A stretch of DNA of 64,000 nt, taken from positions 3,515,482-3,579,481 of the forward strand of contig CM055901.1 of the NCBI GenBank assembly GCA_029582155.1. The letters run 5' to 3'. The translations under genes were made by a program, and so were the position numbers. Of the stretch, positions 12,346 through 23,885 are shown piece by piece. This DNA is from Panopea generosa. Its lineage: Eukaryota; Mollusca; Bivalvia; Adapedonta; Hiatellidae. The notes under the pieces were generated by a model that saw only the letters and a program-made list of their open reading frames with translations, had not been told where the DNA came from and did no database searches. Position 1 is the stretch's first letter, and each line of letters begins with the position of its first letter.

Positions 12346-13532
12346 TAACCATGAAATACGATATAATGGTTTTCCTCATATTTAGAAAATAAAACTCATT
12401 ATACTCAAGTTTCAAGCTGGTGTACCTCAGGGCATCGTCTTAGACCCCCTTTTATTTTTAATATTCATTTATGATTTGCCATTATCTGTGCCAAATACTG
12501 TCGTTGATATGTTTGCAAACGATACTACCCTTTCTGTTTCAAATAACTGTCTTCCAAGTGTTGTTCAATGCTTAACAGCGGATCTCAGTAATGTTGATGC
12601 ATGGTGTGTAGCTAATCGCATATCTATCAATGCAGCGAAATCTAAAGTAATGTATATTTCTCCCAAAAACAAAGTTAACTGCATATGTAATGAATATCAC
12701 CTAATTCATAACAAAGATGAAGCTATTGATATAAGTATACATGAAAAATTACTTGGAGTTATGATTGATAATACGCTGTCTTGGCATACTCAAGCCGACA
12801 ATGTTATAAAGAAATGTAATTCATTACTCTCGCAACAAAGTATTTCCTTCTGTACCAATGAGTAAGTTGTTTTTAAATACTTACATTTTATCACATTTAG
12901 ATTACTGTTGTGTAATTTGGGGAAACTGTAATGTTTCACTTGTAGATAAAATTGTTAGGTTTCAAAAGAGAGCTGCTAGATTTATTCTCGATAAAAATTA
13001 CGATACTCCTTCTACAGAAGTATTCACAGAGCTTAAATGGATGGCGTTTCCTGAAAGAGTTAAATTTCAAAAAGCAGTACTTATATATAAGTCATTTAAT
13101 GACCAGGCTCCTGCATATCTCAAAGATTTATTAACTCTAATAGCTAATGTTCATACACGCACACTACGGTCATCCTCTAGCCTACAGTTGTATTCTATTC
13201 AACCTAATTCTAAAATGTTTCCAAATTCGTTTGCTTATTCAGGCTCTTCTTTGTTGAACACTGTTCCGTCATATATAAAAAAAATGCAAGTTCTATTAAT
13301 CAGTTCAAATCATAATATTTACAATGGAGTAAAAAAATTAGCAATTCTATTAAATTGGGTAACTGTCATCAAAATTGATATACATTCAAACACATATATA
13401 TATCTCCTGGTTTACTTCTTTTGTTTATATGTAAATTAATGTTGTACTTTGTAAATATGTTGAGGGTCTCATGGAAGATTGAATTTATGCAAATGTGTTC
13501 TCTCATTAATAAAAGTCTTTATTATTATTATT
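12346..13532 (+). mobile_element. 5'-truncated non-LTR retrotransposon inserted in the satellite
   Basis: Sequence unlike the satellite is flanked on both sides by the same 37-bp array. It encodes the end of a reverse transcriptase and finishes with AATAAAAGTCTT and (ATT)n, a LINE-type 3' end. The 5' end is truncated inside the reverse transcriptase domain, as is usual for target-primed insertion. The array must be older than this insertion. Confidence 0.9.
12410..13439 (+). pseudogene. Dead LINE reverse transcriptase, C-terminal half
   Basis: This is the C-terminal half of a non-LTR reverse transcriptase, which copies element RNA at the target site. Frame 1 (to 12,865) starts at AGVPQGIVLDPLLF, matching the family motif GVPQGSVLGPLLF with S to I and G to D changes. 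The catalytic FADDT box reads FANDT, so one metal-binding aspartate is lost. A frameshift near 12,840-12,860 moves the reading to a second frame (to 13,439) with HLDYCCVIWG and FQKRAARFIL, typical of the thumb region of jockey/CR1-like elements. It has no start codon, one frameshift and a damaged active site, so it is not functional. The clade is uncertain. Confidence 0.88.
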
Positions 13533-15940
13533 AACACAATCTAGCAATAGCCATAATCTAGAATTCGTTAACACAATCTAGCAATGGTCACTTTCTAACA
13601 ATGGTTAACACAATCTAGCAATGGTCACAATCTAGCGATGGTTAACACAATTTAGCAATGGTCATAATCTAGCGATGGTTAACACAATCAAGCAATGGTT
13701 AACATACTGTAGCAATGGTCACAATCTAGCAAAGGCGGAAACAATATATCAAGGGTCACAATCTAGCAATGGTTTACACACTTTAGCAATAGTCACAATC
13801 TTGCGATGGTTAACACAGTCTAGCGATGGTTAACACAATTTAGTAATTGTCACAATCTAGCGATGGTTAACACAGTTTAGCAAAAGCAACAATCTAGCGA
13901 TGGTTAACACAATTTAGGAATGGTCACAATCTAACGACGATTAACACAATCTAGCAATGGTCACAATCTAGCGATGGTTTCACACAATCTAACAATAGCC
14001 ACAATTAAGCGGTGGTTAACACAATTTAGCAATAGCCACAATCTAGCGGTGGTTAACACAATTTAGAAATAGCCACAATCTAGTGGTAGTTAACGCCATT
14101 TAGCAATGGTCACAATCTTGCGATTGTTTATACAATCTAGCAATAGCCACAATTTAGGGATAGTAAACACAATATAGCGATAGTTAACACACTTTAGCAA
14201 TGGTCACAATCTAGCAATGGTTTACACAATCTAGCAATGGTCACAATCTAGCGATGGTTAACACAATCTAGCAATGGTCACAATCTAGCGGTGGTTACCA
14301 AACTCTAGCAATGGTCACAATCAAGCGATGGTTAACACACTCTAGCAATGGTCAAAATCTAGCGATCGTTAACACAATCTATCAATGGTCACAATCTAGC
14401 GGTGGTTAACACAACCTAACAAGAGCTACAATCTAGCATTCGTGAACACAATCTAGCAATGATCACAATCTAACGATGGTTAACACACTTTAGCAATGGT
14501 TACAATCAGGCGATGGTTAACACATTCTAGCAATGGTTAACACAATCTAACAACTGCCACAATCTAGCATTCGTGAACACAATCTAGCAATGGTCACGAT
14601 CTAGCGATGGTAAGCACACTTTAGCAATGACCACATTCTAGCGAATGTTAACACAATCTAGCAATTGCTAACACATTTCAACAATGGTCACAATCATATT
14701 ATAGCCACTATCTAACATTCGTGAGCACAATCTAGCAGTAACCACATTCTAGCGATGGTAACAACAATTGAGCAATGGTCACAATCTAGCGACGGTTAAC
14801 GAAATCTAGCAATGGTTATACTCTAGCAATGGTTAAGACAGTCTAGCAATGGTCGTAATCTAGGGACGGTTAACACAATATAGCAATAGCAACAATCTAG
14901 CGATGGTTAACACAATCTAGCAATGGCCACAAACTAGCGATGGTAACACACTTTAGCAATGGTCACAATCTAGCAATGGTTAACACACTCTAGCGATGGT
15001 CACAATCTATCGATTGTTAACACAATATAGCAATAGCCACAATCTAGCGACGGTTTACACAATCAAGCTTAAGCCACAATCTAGTGACGGTTAACACAAT
15101 ATAGCAATAGCAATAAACTAGCGATGGTAACACACTTTAGCAATGGTCACATTCTAGCGAATGTTAACACAATCTAGCAATTGCTAACACACTTCAACAA
15201 TGGTCACAATATAATTATAGCCACTATCTAACATTCGTGAGCACAATCTAGCAGTAACCACATTCTAGCGATGGTAACAACAATTGAGCAATGGTCACAA
15301 TCTAGCGACGGTTAACGAAATGTAGCAATGGTTCCAATCTAACAATGGTAAAGACAGTCTAGCAATGGTCGTAATTTAGGGACGGTTAACACAATATAGC
15401 AATAGCAACAACCAGCGATGGTTAACACAATCTAGCAATGGCCACAAACTAGCGATGGTAACACACTTTAGCAATGGTCACAATCTAGCGATGGTTAACA
15501 CACTCTAGCGATGGTCACAATCTAGCGATTGTTAACACAATAAAGCAATAGCCACAATCTAGCGACGGTTTACACAATCAAGCTAAAGCCACAATCTATT
15601 GACAGTTAACACAATATAGCAATAGCAACAAACTAGCGATGGTAACACACTTTAGCAACGGTTACAATCTAGCAATGGTTAACACATTCTAGCGATGGTC
15701 ACAATCTAGCGATTGTTAACACAATATAGCAATAGCCACAATCTAGCGACGGTTTACACAATCAAGCAAAAGCCACAATCTAGTGACGGTAAACACAATA
15801 TAGCAATAGCCACAATATAGCGAAGGTTAACACACTTTAACAATGGTCACAATATAGCGATGGTTAACACAATTTAGCCATAGCCACAATGTAGCGATGG
15901 TTAACACAATTTAGCAATGGTCACAATCTAGCGAAATTTG
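13533..15940. repeat. 37-bp satellite, right part, with 516-bp higher-order copy
   Basis: The monomers are those of 10,812-12,345. A distinctive run beginning CACATTCTAGCGAATG at 14,632 is repeated at 15,148, giving a 516-bp higher-order unit of about 14 dimers. A partial third copy starts at about 15,630. Both full copies share rare variants such as TAGCCACTATCTAACATTCG and GGTCGTAAT. Confidence 0.92.
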
Positions 15941-15974
15941 AACATATCCCTTTGATTTGGATTTTACTACAAAT

Positions 15975-16213
15975 ATTAAATGTGTATAAACCGGTTCCAC
16001 TGTACGCATGGCGTGTGTATAAAGCGATACAACTGTACGCATGGCGCATGTATAAACCTATACCACTGTACGCATGGCACATGTATAAACCGGTACCACT
16101 GTTCGTATGTCGTGTGTATAAAGCGATACAACTGTACGCATGACGCATCTATAAACCTATACCACTGTACGCATGACGTGTGTATAAACGAATCCACTGT
16201 ACGCATGGCATAA
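15975..16213. repeat. 33-bp minisatellite, about 7 copies
   Basis: The unit is TGTATAAACCGGTACCAC, TGTACGCATGGCG, with a period of 33 bp (for example 15,984 to 16,017). AAGCGATACAAC and AACCTATACCAC monomers alternate. Since 33 is 3 x 11, several frames on both strands stay open and encode 11-residue repeats. This explains the 63-77 codon frames, which are not called as genes. Confidence 0.92.
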
Positions 16214-16707
16214 ACACGTGTACGGCATGATACGGCTGTGCTGCACCCAATAAGTGTAAATGGTGCGGAATGCCAATTATTACCACATGAATATTGAAAA
16301 AAAACGACTATATGGTTCTGGTTAAAATGACGACAAATTTACGTAAACAGAAACTCAATTTTCCTTCACAGTCATTGTGTGGCATGCGCGCTAATATTAG
16401 TGTGTGTAATGGAAAATAGTGTTTATTGCCCACATGTAAAAACATGGTTTTGGTATTATGTATACTGTTTATTCCTTGACAATTGTTCCAATTTACGGAA
16501 TAAGTATGCATTTCTTATCATTCAAGCAGGGATATTCACGTACACGGGTCTTCTAAAAAAAAAAGTCGATGAATTATAGAAGCAAATAAAATGGCATGGC
16601 TCTATAATCTTACAGGACCAACAAGGGCCCGACCAGGGATTTGAAGCCAAATTTGGTCATATATTATTTGGTTCAACAAATTCCTATGAGCAACGGCTTT
16701 ATGTTCT

Positions 16708-16741
<34 letters not shown>

Positions 16742-16799
16742 CTAAAAAGACTTTCGTTATTAATATATGGGGAAACCAGAAATCATTTTTTCTCATCTA
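16214..16799. other. No gene seen; poly(A) run
   Basis: Unique AT-rich DNA with an uninterrupted run of about 30 A at 16,709-16,739. The run could be the scar of a retroposon tail, but no parent sequence was recognised upstream. Confidence 0.5.
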
Positions 16800-17095
16800 C
16801 TTCAATTGATTGATTGATTGACTATTTAGCGTCATTTTTATGCCATTGAGGGCTAACAGACGATCAGTTAACCTAACCACTGTTTCCTGGGATTAACCAG
16901 TACTCGAGCACACCCCATTTCCACAAGTAACTGATAACTTTACCACTTGAATCAGTGGTGAGAGACAAACGATAATGAGAGAATATGTCGTATATCAATC
17001 ATCACGGAGACTGTTGCCGGGTGGGGGTTTCGGACTCACGACCCCTGGATTGATAGTCAGACGCGTAACCGACTGAGCTAATCGGCCGGCTCAAC
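16800..17095 (-). mobile_element. tRNA-derived SINE, family 1, copy 1
   Basis: Read on the minus strand, it starts with a tRNA-like head. The A box is in GATTAGCTCAGTCGG (about 17,070-17,085) and the B box is in GGGGTCGTGAGTCC (about 17,031-17,044). A ~200-bp body follows, with ACAGTCTCCGTGATGATTG and GTTAACTGATCGTCTGTTAG, then a (TCAA)n tail at 16,803-16,822. A second copy of head and body lies at 38.8 kb in the opposite orientation. RNA polymerase III transcription is expected for the family. Confidence 0.88.
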
Positions 17096-17479
17096 TACTT
17101 CAATAAAAGAGTTTTCTAAATTTTCGTCTCAACAATAAGCTAGATATAGCAAAATGTGTTGACAAAAGTATCACCTTAAGTAGATGTCTTAAATTTACTC
17201 AGATCAGATGGAGAAAACAGAAGGGGTTTATTTTTTGCAAAGGAGTATAATTAGCGTTAGTGGTCCAATTACGCTTATCTCACATGAGCACAGCTCAATG
17301 TAAGCTATTCTGAATGATCGTTGCCCGTCATCCATCCGTCAGTAAAGTTCTTTTGTGTGCTCTCTGGCACCCGTTATTTATTGGGTATTCGCCGAACTTA
17401 GGCCATCAGAGTAGTTTCGTAACAACAATAACCATAATATCTCTGGTTTAAACCGGTCAATTCGGAATATGTTATACAA
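17096..17479. other. No gene seen
   Basis: Unique sequence between a SINE and a LINE remnant. No frame or repeat was recognised. Confidence 0.4.
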
Positions 17480-18623
17480 GACGTTATTACTCATAAACAT
17501 CTGGGCCTTACTTTTTATAATTATGGATCATGGCATGAACACATTCAATACATAAAAGAAAAGGCATGGAATATATAAACATTATGCAACTTTTAAAATT
17601 TCAATTAGACATAAAATCACTTGAGATTATATATACTTCTTTTATACGTCCAATTCTAGAATATGCTAACATTGTCTGAGATAGTTGCAATTTGTATGAA
17701 GTTAATGAAATAGAAAAGATTCAGTTGGAAGCAGCAAGAATAGTAACGGGAGCAACAAAACCTGTTTCTATATCATCTCTGTACAAAGACACCTGTTGGG
17801 AATTCTTAAAAATAAGAAGACAAAAACACAAACTTATCCTTTATTACAAAATGCATAATGGATTATCTCCTTCGTACCTATGTTCACTATTACTTGAAAA
17901 TGTTGGGAATCTTGTTGGCTATAACATTCGAAATGCACAAGACCTTAGGTCGTTTTCATGTAATACTCAATTATATTTTAATTCATTCATACCTTCTTCT
18001 GTGCGTGAATGGAATAATCTTCCTTACCTCATAAGAGAGTCGCCTTCCCTTAATATATTCAAATCAAATATTAACGCTTATAAACAAAAGGTTTCAAATC
18101 ATTATTATACAGGAAACCGAACTGCCCAAATATATCATACACGACTTCATACAAATTGCAGTAACTTGAATCAACATTTATTCAATAAAAAACATAGTTG
18201 CAAGTCCAAATTGTCTTAGTGGTGAATTTGAGGACACATATCATTATTTATTCAGGTGCAGACTATTTCACCAATATAGACAAAGAATGATGACTGAAAT
18301 AAAATTAGCTTATCCACATGATCTTTCCTTGAATGATTTTCTGTATGGTAATGAAAATCTTACACTAACTGACAACAACTCCATTTTCATGACAGTTCAA
18401 AATTATATTATAAAGACCAAACGTTTTGAGTATCACACACAGTTAAATAGATAATGACTTTTCATGTTTTTTACTTACTCAATTATAACAACACGCCTCT
18501 ATTTGATCTTGGATAGAAAGAAACAACGGTTAATGAATGGATTGGATTGATAAACATAAACTTGCAAAATATCTATCTCCTGTATCGGAATGAACCGATA
18601 AAGAAAATAAAATCAGTGGAGTC

Positions 18624-18662
<39 letters not shown>

Positions 18663-18935
18663 CTGCAACCAATACTATCTTTTTTATTTTTTGAAATATT
18701 CTGAATAAACCATAATTCTTTAATCAATTTTTGCACATTTGGCCAAATTGAAATTATTTCGGAACAATATGATAAAGTCTATAAGAAAAATAACTGTTAT
18801 GGAAGCAGATTTACACAAGCTTCTAAAGCTTTTTTCTATATCCTTTCCACATAATTCGTTAAACGTATGACTTTATTGTTAAATGTATGCTAAATATATG
18901 TACTTATGTGAATAAAATATTGTTTGAACCAAACT
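17480..18935 (+). pseudogene. Decayed LINE, reverse transcriptase C-terminus and 3' UTR
   Basis: Translation shows HLGLTF and IRPILEYA, then a TGA where the family has W (position ~17,680). A long open frame (17,692-18,219) follows with IEKIQLEAARIVTGAT, YYKMHNGLSPSYL and VREWNNLP, typical of the region after the reverse transcriptase in jockey/CR1-type elements. A frameshift near 18,195 leads to NCLSGEFEDTYHYLFRC, a CxxG...HxxxxC knuckle common at the C-terminus, ending at about 18,453. The AT-rich tail with GTGAATAAAATATTG near 18,910-18,935 is probably the element's 3' end. A (TTTC)n tract lies at 18,623-18,663. The 5' half is missing. Confidence 0.85.
18623..18663. repeat. (TTTC)n microsatellite
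   Basis: About 10 perfect TTTC units inside the 3' region of the LINE remnant. Confidence 0.95.
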
Positions 18936-19178
18936 ATTATTGAAAAATTGCATCATTTGACAGTGTGCGCATTTAGCACCCGCATTTTTCACCAAACTTT
19001 CACAGTAGATCTAGTTGATTATTAATCATAATAGTCTACCTCAAACCAGTTTTTAACCTAATCGAAATCTGTGTTTAATGAAATGATTTGATTGTAATTT
19101 TGAAATGTTTGCAATCTGATTGGATAGAACGTCTTGGTAAACCACTGTTCGAAGAGCAACTGTCTGACAAAAAATCGT

Positions 19179-19277
19179 AACGTCAATTTTTTGTGACGTG
19201 TCTAACGCAACGCTAAAATGGTTGCCGCCGACCTTTTATGACGTTCTCTGGTAAAACGTTTTATCCAAATGACGTCA
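19179..19277 (+). promoter_or_regulatory. Candidate promoter with four CRE-like sites
   Basis: Within 100 bp there is AACGTCA (19,179), TGACGTG (19,194), TGACGTT (19,239) and a full palindromic TGACGTCA (19,270-19,277). The element AAAATGGTTGCCGCC near 19,215 resembles a YY1-type start-site motif. The cluster sits 20-115 bp upstream of the candidate first coding exon. TGACGTCA is the classical CREB/ATF site. That it drives this exon is inference. Confidence 0.5.
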
Positions 19278-19295
19278 TTTGTTCAAGTTTGAAAT

Positions 19296-19445
19296 ATGAA
19301 AATTAAATTGACAATAAAAATGTCTTATGAAACAGAACGTCTCACCAGGGACCTTGAAGAGAAAATTGCACAAAAATTGTCTCATCCAATCGTTGATTCC
19401 AATATGATAGGTGTTATTCTTCCTTGGCAGGAAAACATGAACAAG
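19296..19445 (+). CDS. Candidate first coding exon, product not recognised
   Basis: An ATG with A at -3 opens 50 codons ending at a good donor (AACAAG|GTATTT), phase 0. A TGA lies two codons upstream, so the frame starts here; a second in-frame ATG is codon 9. The peptide has a charged, probably helical part (ETERLTRDLEEKIAQKL) followed by HPIVDSNMIGVILPWQ, and its composition looks coding. I do not recognise the family. The phase fits the acceptor at 34,447, so it may be the start of the RGS gene whose cysteine-string exon lies at 42,464. It could equally belong to an unrelated gene with undetected exons. Confidence 0.45.
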
Positions 19446-19447
19446 GT

Positions 19448-20015
19448 ATTTTTTAAAAAAAAATCGATTCTTCGTTTGATCTAGATCTATGTGTATTTTT
19501 GTTCGATGTTTAAGTATATCAACATGTACATCTATAATAATAAAACACTAAATATATACTCAATTGCAATTGAAATGGGCAGATTATTATTTTGGTATAT
19601 TTTGATTATTTGATATATATATAGCCTTATTCAAACATAAGATGTAGATCTAGTGTTTTTAAAATAATAATAGGAGACTGTAGTGGATCGTCTGAGCAAA
19701 TTATTGCGTTGTTTCTAACCCAATGCCAAGAATGCGAAACTACAAAATCTTGTCCAAGGCGCATGTTTTAGTCTACGAATATTATTGGTTTTTCTGCTGA
19801 ATGTTAGATCTAAGTTTTTAATTCAATGCAGATATTTTTTTTTGAATTAAAGAAATTTTAAAGATAAAAATCATATAGATCTCTATTCATATTTAAACGT
19901 GCCTTACTCGGCTATATGGGGAATATATTTACCTCTATAAATAAAAAAACAAATATGAATTAAAACATACATATCTCCTATATAAATACATTGTAAGGAG
20001 CCATTTCAAGTGATC
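19448..20015. other. No further exon seen
   Basis: AT-rich DNA following the candidate donor, with no repeats or frames recognised. Confidence 0.4.
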
Positions 20016-20455
20016 TATAAAGCGGCATAACTAGTAACTGAAGATATTTCATTATAAAGAAAAAAAACTTTATGAATGACACACATTTCCGTGAATTCTC
20101 ATGGCCTCCGATGCATTCATAACACTGCACATTTCTGTTGAGATAACTAACAGCACTCTAGCTCTCCTGATTGTGTCCGTTAAATAGAAATGTGGGGAAA
20201 GCGGCATTTGAGCACGTTGATTGATCAGTTGCTTCAAATGAAAGTTTGAATGACGTCACAGTTTAGTAAGCGTCTGATTGCTATGAATTATGGGACAGGC
20301 ATATTCTTCTCTGCTTTAATATTGTGCGGTAGACCAGATTCGTGAGATATCGTGTTCTGTAAAATCTGATCGTAACTGTAACTACCGAAAAGTCGAGTAT
20401 ATAAAAAGCGAACTGAGCGTGTTATCATTTATTCGTCTTTTACGCCGCTTTATGC
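20016..20455. mobile_element. MITE-like element with 15-bp inverted ends
   Basis: The left end ATAAAGCGGCATAAC (about 20,017-20,031) and the reverse complement of the right end, ATAAAGCGGCGTAAA (about 20,439-20,453), match at 13 of 15 bases. No transposase frame lies between them. The same end motif occurs at 42-53 and 24,989-25,000. A target duplication could not be fixed. A TATATAAAAAGCG sequence at ~20,398 is inside the element. Confidence 0.5.
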
Positions 20456-21105
20456 TTATAAACAGTTCAGTCAGGCCTCACACGGTCACTATAGTACGCA
20501 GTCCTGCTCACTTAACGACAGCATAGCAACGGCGAAAATAGTCCGCTTTTAGCATCCCAAGCTATGGTAAATCGATTTTGGTCGCAATTTTGAGGGGGGG
20601 GGGGGGTGGGGGGGTAAAATGCAGGGTAAATTTGAAATTGTGGTGTCAATACCGCGGTTTCAAGTTGCCGTTCGATTCCTAAATTCTCATATTATTCATA
20701 GAATGCTATAATACATGTACTTTTAACATGAAATATAAAGCCCTTTGTTTATAAGATATCGATTTGAACCCGCGCAAATGCCACTATTTGTGCTTAACTG
20801 TTCCTTCGTTCGTGAAAATCGGTCATTTTCTATTCACATTTACGCTATTATACGAATGTGTTGGGGGTTTTTTTTTCGTTTTTTTGTTTACATGTACTAT
20901 AAAATCAGAGCTTTTAGTAAGCCTGCCACATTCAAACCATCATTTGTAACGACGAAAAACATACAAAATATTAGATTTTTAACGCCACTTGTTCGATATT
21001 TTTTTTGGTGGTGACAGTGACAATTCACGCCTATTGATTTTATATGGGGGGCCGGCTCAAAAGTAAAAGAGAGGCAACCCGTATTATCGCTGTTATTTGT
21101 TTCCT
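20455..21105 (+). repeat. Dispersed repeat C, copy 1
   Basis: This segment reappears inverted at 55,835-56,415. Shared blocks include CAGTCCTGCTCACTTAACG, ACCGCGGTTTCAA, TAAGCCTGCCACATTCAAA and AAAAGTAAAAG(A/G)GAGGCAAC. It carries a 14-G run at about 20,592 where copy 2 has only a short G tract. A frame of up to 89 codons is partly shared with copy 2, but the two predicted proteins diverge by frameshifts, so coding is unlikely. Confidence 0.88.
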
Positions 21106-21559
21106 TCTTTCTTTCTATCTATCAACCAGAAGCACTTGATTGTAAGAGTTTTTATTAAATAAATTACATTCATTGCCTGTAACCTAACGCATAAATGCAA
21201 GCTGTTGATAAGTGATATCCCAACTAAAGTGTGCAATTTTACTAAACAACCGATGACGGTGTATAAGTAACTTATTACTGAGTAAATTAATCTCCCTTTT
21301 TAGATTCTTTCCGTGTACAAGTTTCTGTTGAAATGATTGTAAAACTATTTCTTGCGGGAACCTCATTTCTGAGCAAGGTCAATGTTCATTTGATTCACAG
21401 ATTAAAACTGAAGTTCAGTGAGATATTTAGGATGCACTGGATCTCACAGGCACTGCACATGGGACTGACTCACTGATTCCAAATGATGGCATACTTTTAC
21501 AGCACCCTGACTGAATAAGGTATAGTTGGAGTGTTTGAAAAATTACTGCGAATCAAACC
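21106..21559. other. No gene seen
   Basis: Unique sequence between repeats C and D. The 60-codon minus frame at 21,184-21,366 has no recognised domain. Confidence 0.4.
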
Positions 21560-22135
21560 GGGTCTTCAAAGGAAAAAAAGCTATAATTTTTTTAAAAAAC
21601 TAATTTATTTTTAAAATGGATGAAAAGCTTCCCATTATGATTAATAAATAAAATAAAAATGATTAAGTATGTAAAATCCACAAAAACCAAGCACAATTGA
21701 TATCTAAATTGGAGTGATTGACTAAATGAAACACAATTCACATTCTAAAAATAGACAACTCAGTGATTGACGATCGTTGCATCGTCATTCTGACTCTTTC
21801 TAAGATAAACAATTATAACATGTAAACCTGTGTTACAAATCAAATTGAAATCAAATTGAAAGCATGGATTTCATTTAATATGTCACAAATATGTTTTTAA
21901 GCTGGAAATCTATTTTAGTCTAACTAGAAGCGTAGCCCAAGTTAGAAAATCCCTTTTCAATACATTATTGTGGTATGTTTAATATTAAATAGATATCGTT
22001 TTGGCAATAAAGGGTCAATGAGTTTATAAAAAAAACATATTAAAGTGGAAAACGTGTTTTTACTTTTAGCCAATTTTAACAATTTGAAAAATCCTGATAT
22101 ATTCCCTAGCAAGATGCTATCAACTTTCTCAAAAT
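21560..22135 (+). repeat. Dispersed repeat D, copy 1
   Basis: It matches copies at 37.0-38.15 and 41.27-41.80 kb in the same orientation. Shared blocks are TTAATAAATAAAAT, TAAATTGGAGTG, ACATTCTAAAAATAGACA, TTTAAGCTGGAAATCTA and TAGTCTAAC. It is non-coding. Confidence 0.82.
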
Positions 22136-22334
22136 CAAATGGACATCTGAAACTAATTTTGACATTAGGCTAATTTTTTTATACAATTAACAGAATAAAA
22201 AAAAATAATTTTGCGGAAGGGGATTTTTTGTAAGAAATTAACTCTATCCAACACTGACTTCTTTTCCACAAACACACACTTTATTTTCTCAACTAAAATT
22301 TAAAAAAAATATATTCAAATATATCATATCATAA

Positions 22335-23885
22335 TTTATTATATTGCAAAATTACCATGATGAATTTAATTTAGATAACGAATTAAAATTAATGCAAACA
22401 ATACTGTTTCAGAAAATAAACAGAGGAACAAAAAACAAAAGGACCAAGATGGCCCTATATCGCTCACCTGACTGACCTTGAGTCATCCAACTTAAGTAGC
22501 TTATATAATACATGTACACTCAAAATTCCAGAAAGACAAGTAGTTAGAAATTTAAATTGTTATGAAGATGTAAAAACGGATCAAAAATAAATGCAAACAG
22601 CACTGTTTCAGAAAATAAACAGAGGAACAAAAAAAAAATGCCTTTAATTACTTTCGAGACAACCCCTTTAAATGATGCCATGGCATATTCAATACCAAAT
22701 GATGCATGAATAGTACAATTACATTTCTAAACCGAAACACCGTGTACTAATTAAAAAATAAATCATTTTTACACTGATTAAAAAAAAATTAAACAGTTTC
22801 TCACAATCGGCTTGCTTCAAATAACACGAATTATTCGATAATTCTCAAAAATATACGGGGATAAACAATCTTCCTTCCATAATGGACATGAAAAATAAAT
22901 CTATGTACAATAAATGAGTATTTTCATTTGTTTTATTTTTTGTTTTTTTGCCCCCCCAAAAAAGAGTTACTGCCGCCCGTCAGACAAATCAGATCTGACG
23001 GCAATCACTGATCACATGGCCGCATTAAAATTAATGTTTCTAATGAATTAAACAAATAAAACACGCACTTACCCTATTGTTTATAAAAGTCCATCATCAT
23101 TACAAAAGCATTCACGAGCCACTTTTTGCAGTAAGAGCGAAGTAAATGCATATTTTGTGCTTCCTATATGTTAAAATATGTAAACGAAAATGGCATTTCT
23201 TCCAAGGTCATCAAACTCTGGGGATCCCGATGTTCCGGTGCTAGGCTATATGGAATTGTCGATCGAAATATTTTTTGACCAATTTGGTATATTTTTAAGT
23301 TTATACACATTTAATTAAAATAGCAAATGTTTATTATGTTTATTCAAATGGGTTTGTTGTAGTGATTTTTAGCATGGTGTCCCGGCTACTATCAAATCTG
23401 GTGATGGCATTTCGTTGTTGCTGACAACACTTTGATAGGTACCATATTTCAAAAGGTGCAGTGAAAATACATCTGTCTGGTATCTATCTTTTTTCAAAAA
23501 TAGTGGTTCAGATAATAAACTATCTATATTAAAAATTAAAAGAAAATTTTTGCTGCACCTTTTGAAGTTTTGTCAATTTTACATTTAAAAAAAAAAAAAA
23601 AAAAAATTACAAAACAGCCGACGGCGTTACAAATATCAAATCCCAGAAGATTTGAATCTGGTATACATTGCGTCATGTTCCAATTTATTTTTAAACATGT
23701 ATTGCAATTTTGAGGGCTTTGGTCATGTCAATATATCAATATATTCAATTTAATGTGGTACTGAAATTTCAATTAAAAAGCGCGCTCCTTTAATGAGACT
23801 TTTTTGTGTTAAACTACTGCACAAAAATGACCAGGTATTTCGGTGAATCCACGTTGTTTTTTTCTCATTGATCCTGGCTGGTTAT
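22335..23885 (-). repeat. Dispersed repeat E, copy 1 (with nested fragment)
   Basis: The reverse complement aligns along ~1.5 kb with 44,135-46,110. Shared blocks include GGTGCAGTGAAAATAC, GTCTGGTATCTATC, AAGCGCGCTCCTTTAATG and CCATGGCATATTC. Inside lies a 140-bp piece of the bivalve-type repeat (22,438-22,580: GGCCCTATATCGCTCACCTG). A ~42-bp direct repeat flanks it (AACAGAGGAACAAAAAA, ending about 22,434 and 22,636). No open frame or clear terminal repeat was found. Confidence 0.88.

Noticed and set aside
10812..15940. Array resembling CRISPR repeats
   Set aside because: Units are contiguous, have no unique spacers, and the genome is animal.
15921..16213. Four repeat-peptide frames on both strands
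   Set aside because: A 33-bp tandem unit keeps frames open on both strands, and nothing favours one of them as coding.
20745..21014. 89-codon frame shared in part with 55,898-56,122 (minus)
   Set aside because: It lies inside repeat C, and the two copies diverge by frameshifts rather than by silent changes.
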